64,000 nucleotides of DNA from Begonia masoniana (taxonomy: Eukaryota; Streptophyta; Magnoliopsida; Cucurbitales; Begoniaceae), in NCBI GenBank assembly GCA_022432975.1, contig CM039509.1:14113860-14177859 (forward strand). Direction: 5' to 3'. Both the position numbers and the translations under genes were made by a program. Shown piece by piece: positions 10,874 through 21,344 of the stretch. The stretch's first letter is position 1, and each line of letters starts with the position of its first letter. A model generated the notes under the pieces. It searched no databases and had not been told where the DNA came from. It saw nothing but the letters and a program-made list of their open reading frames with translations.

Positions 10874-11322
10874 GGCTGTTATACGGCTAAGCGCTCTGAT
10901 TTTTCCAGAGCGTTAGCCGATTGATCGCCCGAAAGGAGGCGATCGATCGGCTGTCACATTGCCGATCGATCGCCCCTTTCATTTTATTGTTTCGGATGTT
11001 TTTGCTCTCAACCCTTTACACTGTGATTTTCCTCAGTTTTACATGTTCTTTTAAATAGTTTTCAATACGATTTTAATGACTTAGACTATGATTTAGAATT
11101 AAGAGAGAGTGATTTTGGGCATGTTCTAAATTAAAGCCAAAATGTTGATAGATACGGATAGATTACCCGAGTCCGTTCTCTAACGAATGCATGAAAAGGA
11201 AAATGGAATGAAATGAATGAAAAGAAAATTTTTATAAGAGCGGGCGAGGGTAGCACATAGGTATGTATGCACGCGCACGACACGGGTCGTGGCGGCACCA
11301 ATGCGGGGTCGGGGTCGTCACA

Positions 11323-11397
11323 AAAGCACATCCAATACATGAAGCCAACTTCCAATTATCTTATGGAGTTATTCATTAAGAAAAATGACAAACAAGA
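11323..11397. other. Short unclassified stretch between L2 and hAT
   Basis: 75 bp with no recognisable motif. It is probably continuous with 12316-13340 once the hAT-like element is removed. Confidence 0.5.
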
Positions 11398-12315
11398 TAG
11401 AGGTGGGCATTGGCCGGTTCGGTATGGTCTTGAGCCTGGACCGAAACCGGCCCGAAGTCTTCAGGATTTTTTTCCCAAATACTAGAACCGGTCCCGGGAG
11501 GGACCGGACCGACCCGGGACCAGACCAAATTTTCAGTCCGGTCTCCATTCCTCCCACCAAATATTTTTTTTTTAACTTAAAAAATTTTCAAATCAAATTA
11601 CCCAAAAATCATAAAATAACAACAAAAAGAGTTTTCAAACAGTGAATAAAAATCATAAAGTTCTTGAAAGAAAAACAAAATCAATTCTCAGCAATTGAAC
11701 ATCCTAAATATCAACTAAACAGGAAAATAAAACAGTTTCATGCTTCACTACCGGACTAAATACTAAACAAAAACTAAAACAAGAGCAACCAAAATTAGCC
11801 CTAATTTACTAGTACAAAAATTCCACAATTTTAACTCATACAGTGAGGTTAGAGGAAGACAGTCGAAGACAGAGGATAGGTGAGCTGATTTCGAATCGAA
11901 GGCAGCCGAGCGCGAATCCGAAGACAAAGCCCAGAGGCTAGTGAATCTGAATCGTAGCAGGGGTCAGAGAGCATGGATAACGCCGAGCAGGGAGTCGGAG
12001 GACCGCTGGAACGGGCGTCGGGGGAATGCCAGAATGCAAGTCAGGGTCGGGGGGGTCGGGTGTTTGCCGTTTGAGAAATCGGGCTTTTGGAATTGGAAGA
12101 AACTGAGAGGCCAAGAGAGAAAACTGAGAAGTGTTTTTTAACACTCGGTCCGGTCCCAGTTTTTCAGGAATTCGAGCTGTGGACCGAGGATCGAACCAAA
12201 AATGTTCTGGAATGCAGGCTGTGGACTGAAGAACAGACCGTGGTCTTGCTATGTGGGACCGAAACTGGTGGTCCAGTTTGGTTCTCGGTTCGCGGTCCGG
12301 TCCTGCCCACCCCTA
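11398..12315. mobile_element. hAT-like non-autonomous DNA transposon
   Basis: The left end TAGAGGTGGGCATTGGCCGG and the inverted right end TTAGGGGTGGGCAGGACCGG form imperfect terminal inverted repeats of the plant hAT (T)AGGGGTGGGCA type. Flanks AAACAAGA and AAACAAGT match at 7 of 8 bases, the size of a hAT target duplication. Subterminal regions are full of GGACCGG/GGTCCGG motifs. No transposase frame is present, so it would need an external hAT transposase. Confidence 0.8.
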
Positions 12316-13340
12316 AAACAAGTACAAGTTTAGAAGACTTATTGGACTTTCCAATGCCTACAACCTGACCTTCGAGGAGTATTTGGAAAATTTGATAGTC
12401 TACACGATGTCATATCAAAAAGTGTTCTTCATAAAAATTGTAGTCGACTCTTTTAGGTTTCTAGAATCAGGACTTACTTTAAAATTGAAGATGATTCACT
12501 ATGTCAAAAGGGCCCAAAACAGAGGATGTCAATTCTACTTTGAAAACCGATCACATCAATTTGAAGATAAAAACAACCAACAAATGGAATAGCCTCGAGA
12601 AAGGGTTGACACAAGGACTTGGATGGATGATTAAAGGAGTGCATAGAGAGAGAATTAAAGGCATTCATGGTTCAAGGGTTTTTATTAGCTTTTCATTTAA
12701 ATAAGGAAACATGTTAAACAATTTCATTTCGATTTTTAATTGTTTTAGTCATTTGAATAAGGGCCATTACTTAGGCCCCTTTTCACGTTTTTTTTTAAAG
12801 ATTGTAATCCTCCACTTAGAGTATTTATACACCTATTGAGGGCTGGTTTGTGCAGCTTTGAATTACACAAATTGAACACTTTTGCTTGTGCATAACCTTT
12901 GCACTTTTCTTTATGGTTTTCTTGTGGCAAATTAAATTGTGTTTGATATCTTATCAATTCGTGAGCGTTAGTTAAAAACATCATTATTTCAACTTTCTTT
13001 TCTTTTATTGGAGGTAAAAAACTATAGTGGAGTTTAGGAATCTCACACATTATCAAGTTGGAGTGCTACTTGTCATTCGAAGTAGCCTTTGAGAGTGGAG
13101 GGTGTTTTTGGTATCTTATCTGACCATCTTGTGATTATTTGATCATAACTTGCTTTATCTAACGAGTTTTGAGCTAAAATTTTGAAGGATTGCTTCACAA
13201 GCATCCATATTGTAAAAAATTCACGTTCAAATTTGTTGAAACACGTCGTTTACAATGTGTTCGATACGAGCCTGAAGCTATGAAATTTTCTTTATTTGGA
13301 TAGGATCTTTCCTTCAAGGTATTGAATTCAACTTTGCATC
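12316..13340. other. Unclassified AT-rich sequence
   Basis: No convincing coding frame. Features such as GAGTATTTATACACC (12818-12832) followed by a T-rich stretch look like the promoter and R/U5 part of an old LTR, but no matching partner or ends were found. Confidence 0.4.
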
Positions 13341-13617
13341 ATTTATGTAACACCCGGAAAATTTTGACTACGTGTTTAGACCTAAGTTAGTGAGGTATGA
13401 GAGTGCTTTGTGAGGGGTTTAGAAGGGATAGGATGGGAAGAGAAAATAAAGTGGTTTGACAATTCAAACCAAAGGGTTTGAAAAGTCAAACAACCAATAG
13501 GATATTTTTCATGCATTAATGGTATGAAAAAGAATAAATAAAATGAATGAAAAGTGGAGTGATGTATGGCATAACACGTTGGAAGACAAAGGAGAAAAGG
13601 GAGGGTGGATTTGCAAT

Positions 13618-13625
13618 TATAAAAA
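13618..13625 (+). promoter_or_regulatory. TATA-like box, LTR C1
   Basis: TATAAAAA, about 57 nt before a donor-like AAG|GTAAAA at 13683. Confidence 0.5.
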
Positions 13626-14199
13626 GTTTGGAGGAGAACTTTTAAAAGAAAGAAAAATGGAGGATTTAAGGGTGCTTTCAAGGTAAAATCATGTGGGTTT
13701 TCAATTGTATACATTAAGGGTTGGTTTGTTGAAGTTTTTAGGGTGTTTGGTGAGAGTTTGCATAGGGTTTGGAAACCCTAGTTGGTGAAGTCCGAAAAAT
13801 TGAGTGTAGATGTTAGATTTCTTCCCTATTTTGATGTTTTGGTTGTTGGATGACTTAGTTTAGGTAGACTTGAGGGTTGGATTGAAGATTGGAAGTGAAA
13901 GTGTGAAAAATCAGTTTTTACCCTAAAGCGCACCGGTTCTGTTTTGGCATGTCCGACTTAGCCCTTGTGTTTGGATGGTTGATTTGAGTGATTCAATGGA
14001 TAGTAGACGTGTAGAGGTTTCCGAGTTGGGTTGGCACGTCAAAATCCGTTGCAAAACGAGGGAGTTATGACCGTTTGAAGTTAGACGGTCAATTTTGGAG
14101 TAAAGATCGGGTTGGGAGTTGTGTTATAGTTCTATTAGTTAGGTTAAGAATTTCCCTTAGAGTTTGTAAATTTCTAAGTTGATTTCTCATTATTTTTAG

Positions 14200-14259
14200 G
14201 TGATCGAACGTGTGATTTTGTTGGACGGAGTGAACGAGAAAGTATCGAGCAGCAACCAG
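14200..14259 (+). other. Putative middle exon, LTR C1
   Basis: 60 nt between ATTATTTTTAG and GTAAGTAGTGG. GGCCTACACC follows at 14291-14300. The frame that joins the terminal exon is open throughout (VGRSERESIEQQP at its end). The H LTR carries the same exon with one in-frame TAA. Confidence 0.5.
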
Positions 14260-14890
14260 GTAAGTAGTGGATGAGTGTTTGTTGCCTTCAGGCCTACACC
14301 ATAGAACGGTAGGGATTGTTTGTTTGTTTGTTATGCTTTACTTTTGTTATGCATCGGGTGTCATGCATCATTGTTTTCCAAACTACGAAATCACGAGTTT
14401 TTGCATGTTTGAGTGGTGAGGATGATGTGAAAGAAAGATAAGAAGTGATATGCAACTTGGTCTCGAGTAGAATAGCTTCGTCGGGCAAGTGGCTCGTTGA
14501 GCACCCCGCGAGGGATTCTATTCGAGATGCCCTGTTAATGTACGTAATGTGTCGTGAGTATGAATTCCTCGACCTGTTCGTGCTTGAAGTGCACAATGAG
14601 GATTCTACGATCGATTGGGGGAGATTCGTGTTGGCCGTCCTGGACTGTGTTGGGACGTGTGCCTCCGGTCTAGCTCCGTGGATCAAGGCGTGGCCGTCCT
14701 GGACTGTGTGGGGGCGTGTGCCTACTTGATTCACCTGAAAGTGAAAGATAAATGCAATTGAAATGAAAAGAAAACAACAGAGTGTGTAGAAACTGCATGT
14801 TAGGGTTGAGTCGAGCATTTAGTATGTTATTGTGCATTATTTCCCTACTTGCTAAGCATTAAGCTTACCTTTTTGTGTTCTGTGGTGTAG

Positions 14891-14937
14891 GTGACGAGTT
14901 CTATACAGGTGAGGTAGACGAGACCACCGAGGATTAG
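14891..14937 (+). other. Putative acidic terminal exon, LTR C1
   Basis: It follows a T-rich tract and CTGTGGTGTAG (GGTGTAGG at 14884-14891). It reads GDEFYTGEVDETTED then TAG when joined to the middle exon. The implied intron is 14260-14890, 631 bp. Confidence 0.5.
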
Positions 14938-15659
14938 GCTGCCGTTGGAGGAGTACGGGGTGCGTCGGTGCAGGTTATTGTCGGGGCGTCTCGGCTACTG
15001 TCTTCCTCGGGTTTGTGGGAGGTTATTTCTTTTTGGTATGTTAATAGTTGATGGGTGTCTTTAAGCTGTTTTGATGGGTTACGTTGTTTGAAGTGTGAAT
15101 GTTTATTTTGAGAAAGGTTAGAAGAATTTGGAGGTTTGATACGTTGTAGTTATAAGTGTTATTAATGTTTGCGTAATTATTTTGGGATGTCCGAGAGTTG
15201 GTTGAGTTGATGGATAATAGTCCTACATGGTTGTGGTTTGAAACTATATGTTTTGGTTTTAAACTTTTAGGTTTTGGTTTAAGGAAATTTAGGCGTTACG
15301 CCGCCCGTTTTGGTTTTAAAATAATTAACGTCGGGTTATGTTTGCTATTTTTGTTATAATTCGTTTTAAGTCGGTTTTCCAAAATTTTTACGAGACATGA
15401 AGTTTTGGGTGTTGGGAGTATACGGTAAAAATTTCGGGATTTTTGGAGTTGTCGGGCTCGTAGAAAAGTGCCGAAATGTCGGGAAAGTCAAGAAAAGTCA
15501 AAAAGGGGTGTTTCGGGACGTTTTTGGTCGAAAATACCTGAGACGGCCCCATCGATCGGGCATGGGTCACAATCGATCGCGTCCGGGGTCAATTTTGGTG
15601 AAAGTAGCCCGAGAGGGCCCGATCAATCGGGCCAAAATCGCGACCGAACGCGATTGGGC

Positions 15660-15830
15660 ACACTCGGGGTGTGCCCAGCGCGCGCAGCGCGCGCGCCGCG
15701 CACAGCGCTAGCGCAAAGCACGCTGGCGCGCAGCGCGCAGCACGCAGCACGCTGGCGCGTAACGCGCACCGCGCGCGCGCAGCGCACTGTCTGGGCCCGG
15801 GCGGCGCCCAGCGCCCGCCCAGCAGCAGTT
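15660..15830. other. Very GC-rich CpG block in LTR C1
   Basis: Alternating GCGC/CGCG runs with inverted complementarity, ending in A and T runs. The homologous block in the H LTR lies at 56467-56600, and a shorter one in G at 54555-54600. Confidence 0.85.
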
Positions 15831-16074
15831 CTTAAAAAAAAAAAAATTTTTTTTAGTACGATTTCTACTTTGTTTTAACCCGACTTTTTCCGACATATTT
15901 TAAACGTATTTTAGCACGTTTTCCAACAAAAATTGAGGGTTCGAAAAACCCGAAAACCGAGCCAAAAAATTTACGAAAAATCATTTTAAACGTGGTTTAA
16001 ACACGGGATTGGTTTGCAAAGTGACGCACCGGGCCCGGGGTGGGTTCGGGGCGGGTTCGGGGCGTTACAATTTA

Positions 16075-16742
16075 AGAAACAAAGAGAGGCTACAGTTTTA
16101 TCATTGATGATATAATAGAAGAATACAATGAAATTAGGTTGAAATATAATTACAGACTGTATGAAAAAATTATATCGTAATAAATTACTGAAAGTGTATG
16201 GTATTAAGTTTTACAGTATAAAGATGAATATGGTTGTCAAATCCACAGGAAATATGTAATTTATCAATTTTCACCAAGTACTGATCTAATTAATTCTAAC
16301 TTTATGTGGACAATTAAAATATGATTTTGAAAACTAAAACGAAATAAACAAATAATTCAAATTGCCAACAAAAAACCTTTAATTCATAAAAGATTTGGAG
16401 GATAGATTTCACAAATATTTATTATATTATTTATCAAACAAATATTCTATAGTTGAACAATTATTTATAACATTAATTTCTAAAAGCACAATTTCAATAT
16501 CTTTATAAAAATTGTTCTTTTAGTTATTCAATAGCATGTAATAGTTTTCTATTTGAGTTCTCAAAATCCTAATACTCTCTCTAGCTATTAGAATTTTATG
16601 TTGTAATATTCAAGTAGTAATCAAAATTACCTCTCTCGAGTGTTAAACCCTAAATATAGAATCATTCAATGCGTGGCCAACAAATTAAAAGCATTAAAAG
16701 AAAAATATCACAAATAAACAATAAACTCAACTAACAAAATAA
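16075..16742. other. Unclassified AT-rich sequence between solo LTRs
   Basis: No gene seen. It is continuous with 12316-13340 (across C1) and with 31676 on (across L3). The segment GTCAAATCCACAGGAAA resembles untranslated sequence seen in some plant gypsy elements, but this is weak. Confidence 0.4.
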
Positions 16743-18294
16743 TTAGTTGTAACACCCGGTTCTTCGGGTTTTCAGATTTTTGCTAAATAATGACATTTTT
16801 GTAAATATAGTGAATTTAGCCCACGTTGTGAGCGGGAAGTCTTATTAGAACTTTATGAATAAATTGAAGTGTCTGGAGGAATAAGGGAGTTTTGGTGACA
16901 TAACGTCGATTCTACGAGTTTTAGATATTTCTCGTAATATGAAGGGTATTTTAGTAAATATAGCAAACTAGGTCTGTTTTGCAAACAGAAAGTTTTATTA
17001 GAACCCTAATAATTTATATGGATTTTAGGAGAACTAAGGAAATTTCAGAAATCCAAATCAATAGTGTGACGCTCGAATTTCCATTTTTAACCTTATAGTG
17101 TTTATTCGTAGAAATAGTAAATTAAGCTCGTTTTACAAACAAGAAATTTTATTAGAGCCCTAGCAATAAATTAGAATATTTGGAGGAATAAGGAAATTTC
17201 GGAGTATAACGCCCCGAGTTTTCTGAACCCGGTTTGTTACTCATAAGCCGTACATAACTAAGAAACCTGGACTAAATTTAAAACTCTCTCGAAAGTCTAA
17301 ATTTAACTTTTTTTTTTGAAAAAGAAACTTCAAAACATTTAAATGCTTGCAGCGGAAATCATTTGAACCACAATGAAGTTATACAAAACTACGAAATGCT
17401 GTTGAATTGTTAAGAAACAATCGGCAATTTGAAAATCTAGTTTAAACAGCGAAATACTAGAGAAGTCGCAGAAGTCAAACACATCTGCCGATTGATAAAG
17501 TCAACGGAAGAAGCAGAAACAGAAGATAGAAGGTTTCTACCGATGACGTCAGCCAAAAGACATCAACCAATCGCAAACGACAAAATACACTCTACATCCT
17601 CCGATGACTATACGACAAAAATCCTCCTACATCTACCGATGACGTCAACACGCATCTGCCGATGAGTTTACCGAGACATCATCCAATGGACTTTGACCTA
17701 CACCTTCCGATAGAACAAACCTCCTGTACCGGTGACTTTACTGAGACATCATCCGATGACTATTCTTAAGGCATCTTCCGGTAGAATTAACCTACATCAT
17801 CCGATGACTTTTCTTAAGGCATCTTCCGATAGACAACAACACAACTTCCTCCGATAGAAAACAATAAACTTCTACACGCATCCACCGATAGCTTTTACCA
17901 AAACATCATCCGATAGATAAATTACTCGACTCCTACCGATGGACAAAACAACATGGCAGTAGACTTTACTATAATTCAAGAAAGTCCCGACTATCAAAAG
18001 GACTTAAGCATTTTACCAAAAACCATTCAGAGGCAGTTTAAATCATTGTATTGCTCAAATTCAGTAAAAACAATATTATAAAATCCAACAGAACACTAAT
18101 GTCAGGAAATCTCCAAAACTAATTCAAAAGTTTGCTACCACTACTGTCATGAAAACTCAATGTACTCAGATTGAATCATTATCAACTAGACCTTCAAACC
18201 GCTGACACCAGTTAACCCGCCTCATCAGTTTACCAGACCGGAGCATGAATGTACCCCTCCAACCACATCTAACTCATCTGTGCACACGGGAAAT

Positions 18295-18317
18295 TCACGC
18301 TGCAGTAATCTCTTCAC
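18295..18317 (-). other. Putative terminal exon, 3' LTR of element A
   Basis: Preceded by GTGATGTAG on the minus strand. It reads GEEITAA then TGA. The 5' LTR copy is longer and reads GEEITAGEFPVCTDE then TAG. Confidence 0.4.
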
Positions 18318-18386
18318 CTACATCACAAAACCTCATCTATTAGCCTAATTCTAAGCAAGTAAAGCAAGAAATGAAATGTGGGACTA

Positions 18387-19534
18387 GGGGCGGATTAATT
18401 CCCTTAACAGCTGATTTGATCCCTGATACAATGGGAGGTGGATCAATTTTCCCAGGGTATGAATCCGTATGTTCGATTAAGGGGCGGATTAATTCCCTTA
18501 ACAGCTGATTTGATCCCTGATACAATGGGAGGTGGATCAATTTTCCTAGGGTACGAATCCGTATGTTCGATTAAGGGGCGGATTAATTCCCTTAACAGCT
18601 GATTTGATCCCTGATACAATGGGAGGTGGATCAATTTTCCTAGGGTACGAATCCGTATGTTCGATTAAGGGGCGGATTAATTCCCTTAACAGCTGATTTG
18701 ATCCCTGATACAATGGGAGGTGGATCAATTTTCCCAGGGTATGAATCCGTATGTTCGATTAAGGGGCGGATTAATTCCCTTAACAGCTGATTTGATCCCT
18801 GATACAATGGGAGGTGGATCAATTTTCCTAGGGTACGAATCCGTATGTTCGATTAAGGGGCGGATTAATTCCCTTAACAGCTGATTTGATCCCTAATACA
18901 ATGGGAGGTGGATCAATTTTCCTAGGGTACGAATCCGTATGTTCGATTAAGGGGTGGATTAATTCCCTTAACAGCTGATTTGATCCCTGATACAATGGGA
19001 GGTGGATCAATTTTTCCAGGGTATGAATCCGTATGTTCGATTAAGGGGCGGATTAATTCCCTTAACAGCTGATTTGATCCCTGATACAATGGGAGGTGGA
19101 TCAATTTTCCCAGGGTATGAATCCATATATTCAATAAGGGGCGGATTAATTCCCTTAACAGCTGATTTGATCCCTGATACAATGGGAGGTGGATCAATTT
19201 TTCCAGGGTATGAATCCGTATGTTCGATTAAGGGGCGGATTAATTCCCTTAACAGCTGATTTGATCCCTGATACAATGGGAGGTGGATCAATTTTCCCAG
19301 GGTATGAATCCATATATTCAATAAGGGGCGGATTAATTCCCTTAACAGCTGATTTGATCCCTGATACAATGGGAGGTGGATCAATTTCTCCAGGGTATGA
19401 ATCCGTATGTTCGATTAAGGGGCGGATTAATTCCCTTAACAGCTGATTTGATCCCTGATACAATGGGAGGTGGATCAATTTTCCCAGGGTATGAATCCGT
19501 ATGTTCGATTAAGGGGTAGATTAATTCCCTTAAA
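18387..19534. repeat. 94-bp tandem array, about 12 units, inside 3' LTR of element A
   Basis: Units starting GGGGCGGATTAATTCCC begin at 18387 and repeat every 93-94 bp to 19513, with a partial end. The 5' LTR of the same element has only about two units (26229-26413). The array lies wholly inside the putative second intron (18318-19704). Confidence 0.95.
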
Positions 19535-19704
19535 AGTATACTGTTACAATCTGTTCACATCTCACCATGCTACTTCATGTAAATTCATTTTCGTTTTCTT
19601 TCAAAATATGATGCATGGCAACTGAAAAGAAACATTCATTCATGCACACACTAATCCTACTGTTTTGTGGTGTAGGCCTGAAGGCACATGCAAACTCTAC
19701 TTAC

Positions 19705-19755
19705 CTGGTCTCCTGGAAAAACTTGGTTGCAAGCTACTTCGGGTATTACTCAAAC
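19705..19755 (-). other. Putative middle exon, 3' LTR of element A
   Basis: 51 nt on the minus strand between GGTTTTAG and GTAAGTAGAG. The open frame ends SLQPSFSRRP and joins the terminal exon in phase. GGTGTAGG at 19669-19676 is the downstream complementary block. The 5' LTR copy is at 26585-26635. Confidence 0.5.
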
Positions 19756-20244
19756 CTAAAACCATAGACAGAGCATACATTAAATTTCCTCTAATCTTCA
19801 TTCTAAACCACTAGAAATCTAAGGGAAACTGTTTTGGGAACTCTAGTCATTGTGCATTCCCGATTTCAACTTAAACCGAAACCACCACTCGCTTACCGCC
19901 TTCTCAAAACCTCATTTATCATCCCTCCTACCAAAGATAGATACAATGTAACAAGAAATAGAAGCAAAACTCACCAAGTTCGGAGGAAATCGCTGGAGGA
20001 AGTCGAAGGGGGTCTCCTATCGCGCTCTGCTAAGCTGAGGAGCTGAGAATGGAGAGGAAATGAAATAAACAGTGGCGGCTACTTCATTAATAGTTTCCTT
20101 AAATACGTTATCCACCTTTGAATTTCTAATTACCCTTATGCCCTTGCCTAGTCATCCACTAACCCTACATTTAATATTGTCATATAAATTGGGCCATAAG
20201 TTTAAAAGGAATAGAGAAACGGTTTGATAGAACCGGGTATTACA

Positions 20245-20261
20245 ATCTACCCTCCTTAAAA
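20245..20261 (-). promoter_or_regulatory. Polypurine tract, element A
   Basis: The minus strand reads TTAAGGAGGGTAGA directly before the 3' LTR. Confidence 0.88.
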
Positions 20262-20279
20262 GAATTTTGTCCTCAAAAT

Positions 20280-21344
20280 TCAGTACCTGAATAATTCTGG
20301 ATGTTGGTCCATCATGTCTTGCTGGCGCTCCCAAGTTGTCTCCTCTATGTTCTGATTGTGCCATAAGACTTTCACTAGTGGAACTTCCTTGTTGCGCAAT
20401 ACCTTCACTGCATAGTCCAAGATCCTTACAGGTTTCTCCTCATATGCAAGAGTAGGAAGAACCTCAATGTTCTGCTGTTCCACAATCTGATATGGATCTC
20501 TTACACACTTCTTTAACATAGAAACATGGAACACATTGTGGATTCCTTCCATAGAAGTCGGTAACTGCAACATGTAGGCTGCACTCCCAACCCTTTTCAA
20601 AATTAAGAATGGTCCAATAAACCTGGGGTTCAACTTTCCTCTCTTCCCGAATCTCACAACTTCTTTGAATGGTGACACCTTAAGAAAAACTTCATCACCT
20701 ACTTCAAACTCTAATTCTCTTCGTCTTTTATCAGCATAACTCTTCTGGCGGCTTTGAGTTGTCAGAATTCTCTGTCGGATGAGGGCAACCTTCTCCACAG
20801 TCTGCTGCACAATGTCAAGACCAAGCAACTGTGCTTCACCAACTTCATCCCAGTACAAAGGAGATCTGCATTTTCGTCCATATAATGCTTCGTATGGAGC
20901 CATGCCTATTGTTGCTTGAAAACTGTTATTGTATAAGAACTCAACCAATGGTAAATATTTACTCCAAGATCCTTGAAAATCCAATATGCATGCTCGGAGC
21001 ATATCTTCTAAGGTCTGAATGGTTCTCTCGGATTGTCCATCTGTTTGAGGGTGGAAAGCTGTGCTAAAATTAAGCTGTGTTCCCATAGCCTTGTGCAAAC
21101 TTTTCCAAAACTTAGATGTAAATCTGGAGTCTCGGTCTGAAACTATGGTGCTTGGAACTCCATGCAGTCTAACAACTTCGTGCACATATAACTCGGCTAG
21201 TTGGTCCATCGAATATGTTACCTTCATTGGAAGAAAGTGAGCAGATTTGGTCAAACGATCAACTATTACCCAGATTGCATCGTGTCCCTTTGCTGTTCTA
21301 GGTAATCCTATAACAAAATCCATAGTTATTTGTTCCCATTTCCA
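20280..21344 (-). pseudogene. Element A integrase core and chromodomain
   Basis: Continuation of pol after an in-frame TAA at 21345-21347 (probably from GAA, since element B has Glu there). It has the core aspartates in MDFVIGLP and SDRDSRF, and the glutamate in [15 protein letters not shown]-like segment ([10 protein letters not shown]) follows, then a chromodomain beginning [11 protein letters not shown] and ending EETTWE near the C-terminus. The stop is six codons after the core motif HPELF region. Chromodomain integrases of this clade target heterochromatin. Only the single nonsense codon separates this from the upstream frame. Confidence 0.93.

Larger units (their letters stand above)
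5057..11322 (+). repeat. LTR L2, family L, 3' part only, split by element B
   Basis: 5057-5732 and 10879-11322 together form the later part of a family-L LTR. Its start is hidden by the L1 element or lies left of the window. A pyrimidine-rich leader ends at a donor-like CTAG|GTAAGT (5308). The middle and terminal exon motifs seen in other L copies are missing here. Both sides of the element B insertion carry clustered CGATCGATCGCC-type palindromes (5631-5732 and 10915-10975), as in L3, L4 and L5. It ends GGGGTCGTCACA. Confidence 0.65.
13346..16069 (+). mobile_element. Solo LTR C1 (family C, Tekay-associated)
   Basis: 2724 bp with TSD ATTTA on both sides (13341-13345, 16070-16074). It starts TGTAACACCCGG and ends GGGGCGTTACA. 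The same family forms the LTRs of elements G and H, whose pol is Tekay-type. It contains a TATA box, splice-like exon motifs, and a very GC-rich block near its 3' end. No internal region remains, so it arose by recombination between two LTRs. Confidence 0.93.
17205..20244 (-). repeat. 3' LTR of element A, 3040 bp, with satellite expansion
   Basis: On the minus strand it starts TGTAATACCCGG and ends GGGGCGTTATA (terminal G to A change; the 5' LTR has GTTACA). It contains about twelve units of a 94-bp repeat, a block of CCGATGA/CCGATAG motifs with two TGACGTCA sites (17543, 17638), a first-exon donor-like site (19969-19974), and the middle and terminal splice-like motifs. Confidence 0.93.

Noticed and set aside
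12400..12700. Possible host exon
   Set aside because: Short open stretches only, no splice-consistent frame or recognisable protein similarity.
12745..13056. 103-codon minus-strand open frame
   Set aside because: AT-rich, no motif, in unclassified LTR-like sequence; no support beyond length.
14294..14818. 174-codon minus-strand open frame in LTR C1
   Set aside because: It runs antisense across the putative intron of an LTR, has no recognisable domain, and is not kept open in the H copy as far as I could see.
18340..19478. Series of open frames with repeated IHLPLYQG peptides
   Set aside because: They are the translation of the 94-bp tandem array read in antisense, ended and restarted by unit length, not a repeat protein.
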